Origin: Syntrophorhabdaceae bacterium
GTDB lineage: Bacteria > Desulfobacterota > Syntrophorhabdia > Syntrophorhabdales > Syntrophorhabdaceae
Length of the DNA: 8,395 nt
Direction: 5' to 3'
Assembly: GCA_026416315.1 (NCBI GenBank)
Contig: JAOAFK010000039.1
Location: 1 to 8,395 of the forward strand
Translations under genes and position numbers: made by a program
In this document: positions 7,479 through 8,395 of the stretch, one piece after another
Numbering within the stretch: the first letter of the stretch is position 1
Layout: each line of letters opens with the position of its first letter
The notes under the pieces: generated by a model
Told to the model about the DNA's origin: nothing
Database searches by the model: none
Seen by the model: only the letters and a program-made list of their open reading frames with translations

Positions 7479-7967
7479 TTATTCTGAAAGGTCATCGCTT
7501 GTTCCTTTGTTTCCTTTCAGAAAGATATTCATGGCATACCAGAATGCCGTATACCATGCAGGTGCAGCAAAATTTCCCTTGCTTATCTGATAGATACCAA
7601 GCCCTGCAAGGGTAAGAAACACTATGCCGCTCACATCAATAGCGCCACTTGTGGCGGTCTTTACCCTGTTGTTGAGGTTACTGTAACCATTTGTTATTTT
7701 TTTGTGTAATAGGGTCTGTGAAGGCAGCTCTTTTTTAAATTCTATAAGCTTCTGTGACCTTAGATATTCCATAATGGAATCAGCATTTGACCTGTGTATA
7801 ATAAGAATACCTGATGTGAGGGGATTTACATCTACAATTTCAACGCCATCAAGCTTGGACACATGTTCCTTTATGTTATTGAAAAAAACATTATCTCGTC
7901 TACGCGATGGAACCCTGATCCTTAACCTCTCTTTTGTCATATGTGTTATGAAGCCACCAGGCGCCAT
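7479..7967 (-). CDS. HMA_2-like protein with two C-terminal membrane helices
   Basis: This 162-residue protein begins with a ferredoxin-like HMA_2 domain (about 1-85): FITHMTKERLRIRVP (the usual G-R-L-R is E-R-L-R), a helix, GVEIVDVNPLTSGILIIHRS, and a second helix. It has no CxxC. After a linker come two hydrophobic helices, about 108-128 (AIDVSGIVFLTLAGLGIYQI) and 134-151 (PAWYTAFWYAMNIFL), the arrangement usual for membrane-anchored HMA_2 proteins. It probably sits in the inner membrane with the HMA-like domain in the cytoplasm. I chose ATG 7967, which overlaps the upstream stop as TGATG and lies 4 bases after AGGAGG (7972-7977). The GTG at 7970 would be one base from that site. Translational coupling to the DUF5132 gene is expected. 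It could bring the ATPase's own HMA-like domain together with the other operon products; this is inference. Confidence 0.86.
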   Translation of the reverse strand: MAPGGFITHMTKERLRIRVPSRRRDNVFFNNIKEHVSKLDGVEIVDVNPLTSGILIIHRSNADSIMEYLRSQKLIEFKKELPSQTLLHKKITNGYSNLNNRVKTATSGAIDVSGIVFLTLAGLGIYQISKGNFAAPAWYTAFWYAMNIFLKGNKGTSDDLSE

Positions 7968-8239
7968 CACCCCTCCTTTTGAACATCCTCTACAATATGT
8001 CCTGCTTCAAGCTCAGCCCTGGCCTCTGCCACAAGGTCTTCAATAACCTCTTTAACCTCTGCGATGACCTCTTTGTTCTTTTCATAAGCTGCGATACCGC
8101 CTTTTATAGCTGCTTTTGCAAGAGGTTTTGCAATACTTGCGAGTACAGGTATGATTACCGGTGCCAGTATTGCAGTCCCTATGCCTATTGCAAGCCCCCC
8201 TATTATATTGCCTTTTAAACCATTATTGAACAGAGCCAT
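7967..8239 (-). CDS. DUF5132-family small hydrophobic protein
   Basis: This 90-residue protein has a glycine- and alanine-rich hydrophobic segment at about 11-37 (NIIGGLAIGIGTAILAPVII, with G15xxxG19). The pattern KPLAKAAIKGG at about 38-48 follows, then a charged, acidic amphipathic helix (about 50-80: YEKNKEVIAEVKEVIEDLV). This layout, beginning MALF, fits the DUF5132 family as I remember it; the function of the family is unknown. It probably forms one membrane or hairpin helix with a cytoplasmic helical tail. Start: ATG at 8239 lies 5 bases after a perfect AGGAGG (8245-8250). The upstream in-frame GTG at 8245 overlaps that site and is rejected. It is the first gene of the five-gene operon, and its stop overlaps the next start by one base. 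It contains no cysteine or histidine cluster that would bind metal. Confidence 0.82.
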   Translation of the reverse strand: MALFNNGLKGNIIGGLAIGIGTAILAPVIIPVLASIAKPLAKAAIKGGIAAYEKNKEVIAEVKEVIEDLVAEARAELEAGHIVEDVQKEG

Positions 8240-8244
8240 AGACA

Positions 8245-8250
8245 CCTCCT
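8245..8250 (-). promoter_or_regulatory. ribosome binding site of the DUF5132 gene
   Basis: AGGAGG on the minus strand is a perfect Shine-Dalgarno core, 5 bases before ATG 8239. It decides the start: the alternative GTG at 8245 shares a base with it and could not use it. The same core recurs before the next two genes of the operon (7972-7977 and 7462-7467). Confidence 0.85.
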
Positions 8251-8263
8251 AAAAATAAAATAT

Positions 8264-8293
8264 AGTATAATGCCATTCTTTAAGTTGTGTAAC
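8264..8293 (-). promoter_or_regulatory. predicted sigma70-type promoter of the five-gene operon
   Basis: On the minus strand, GTTACA (8293-8288, 4 of 6 to the -35 consensus) and TATACT (8269-8264, 5 of 6 to the -10 consensus) are 18 bases apart. Transcription would start near 8257, giving a very short leader that begins just before the ribosome binding site at 8250. The location directly upstream of the first operon gene supports it; the weak -35 keeps confidence moderate. Confidence 0.5.
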
Positions 8294-8346
8294 CAAAACT
8301 TTAATTACTCACCTATTACTAAAAGAAAGGTTTAAAAATTTTTTTC

Positions 8347-8358
8347 ATGCTATAGCAT
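8347..8358. promoter_or_regulatory. 12-bp perfect palindrome, candidate operator
   Basis: ATGCTATAGCAT reads the same on both strands. A half-site-like ATAGCAT recurs at 8377-8383. It sits about 90 bases upstream of the predicted operon transcription start, where an activator might bind. It could also belong to a gene beyond the right edge. It has no GC-rich stem followed by a T-run, so it is not a terminator. The remaining 8294-8346 and 8359-8395 are AT-rich with no open reading frame. Confidence 0.35.
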
Positions 8359-8395
8359 TTCTTTGGGGTTTTTTGGATAGCATATTGATTCTATT

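Noticed and set aside
6939..7487. 182-codon + strand open frame opposite the repeat protein
   Set aside because: It is antisense to a gene with a strong ribosome binding site and clear protein repeats. Its own product is a Pro/Thr/Ser-rich mirror of the repeat and it lacks a ribosome binding site.

Overview
The window is AT-rich, gene-dense bacterial DNA with short intergenic gaps, strong AGGAGG-type ribosome binding sites and frequent start/stop overlaps. The protein families (DUF445, DUF5132, HMA_2-like proteins, a divergent MetK, a P-type cation ATPase) and the base composition suggest an anaerobic or thermophile-related Gram-negative bacterium, for example Nitrospirota or Desulfobacterota. 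That placement is an inference; no rRNA or other phylogenetic marker is present.

Left part, + strand: the 3' end of a gene cut by the window edge (1-273, possibly HAD-like). Next comes a two-gene overlapping pair: a double zinc-ribbon protein (351-674) and a small HMA_2-like protein (671-991). After a 158-base gap holding a good sigma70-type promoter lies a DUF445/YjiN-family membrane protein (1150-2418), which runs convergently into the large minus-strand operon with only 24 bases between the two stop codons.

Right part, - strand: one tight five-gene operon read from about 8257 down to 2443. The order is a DUF5132 small hydrophobic protein (7967-8239), an HMA_2-like protein with two membrane helices (7479-7967), a protein built of seven or eight 22-residue amphipathic repeats (6755-7456), a 1036-residue P-type cation ATPase with a fused N-terminal HMA-like domain (3638-6748), and a divergent S-adenosylmethionine synthetase (2443-3633). 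Gaps within the operon run from a 1-base overlap to 22 bases, so one transcript and translational coupling are likely. A promoter is predicted just upstream of the first gene, and a perfect 12-bp palindrome lies further upstream.

Working idea (inference): the operon encodes a membrane-associated cation handling or storage module. The ATPase pumps a divalent cation (its site residues look Ca2+/Mn2+-like, not heavy-metal P1B). The HMA-like domains lack the metal-binding CxxC and may be protein-protein adaptors shared by the ATPase and the small membrane protein. The DUF5132 protein and the 22-mer repeat protein look able to lie on or in a membrane. This is reminiscent of ferrosome (fez) loci, where a P-type ATPase is encoded with small membrane proteins, but the ATPase class is different. 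The odd MetK, which lacks both classical family signatures, is the least expected member. No tRNA, rRNA, CRISPR array or insertion sequence was seen, and no stretch over 300 bases lacks a gene.
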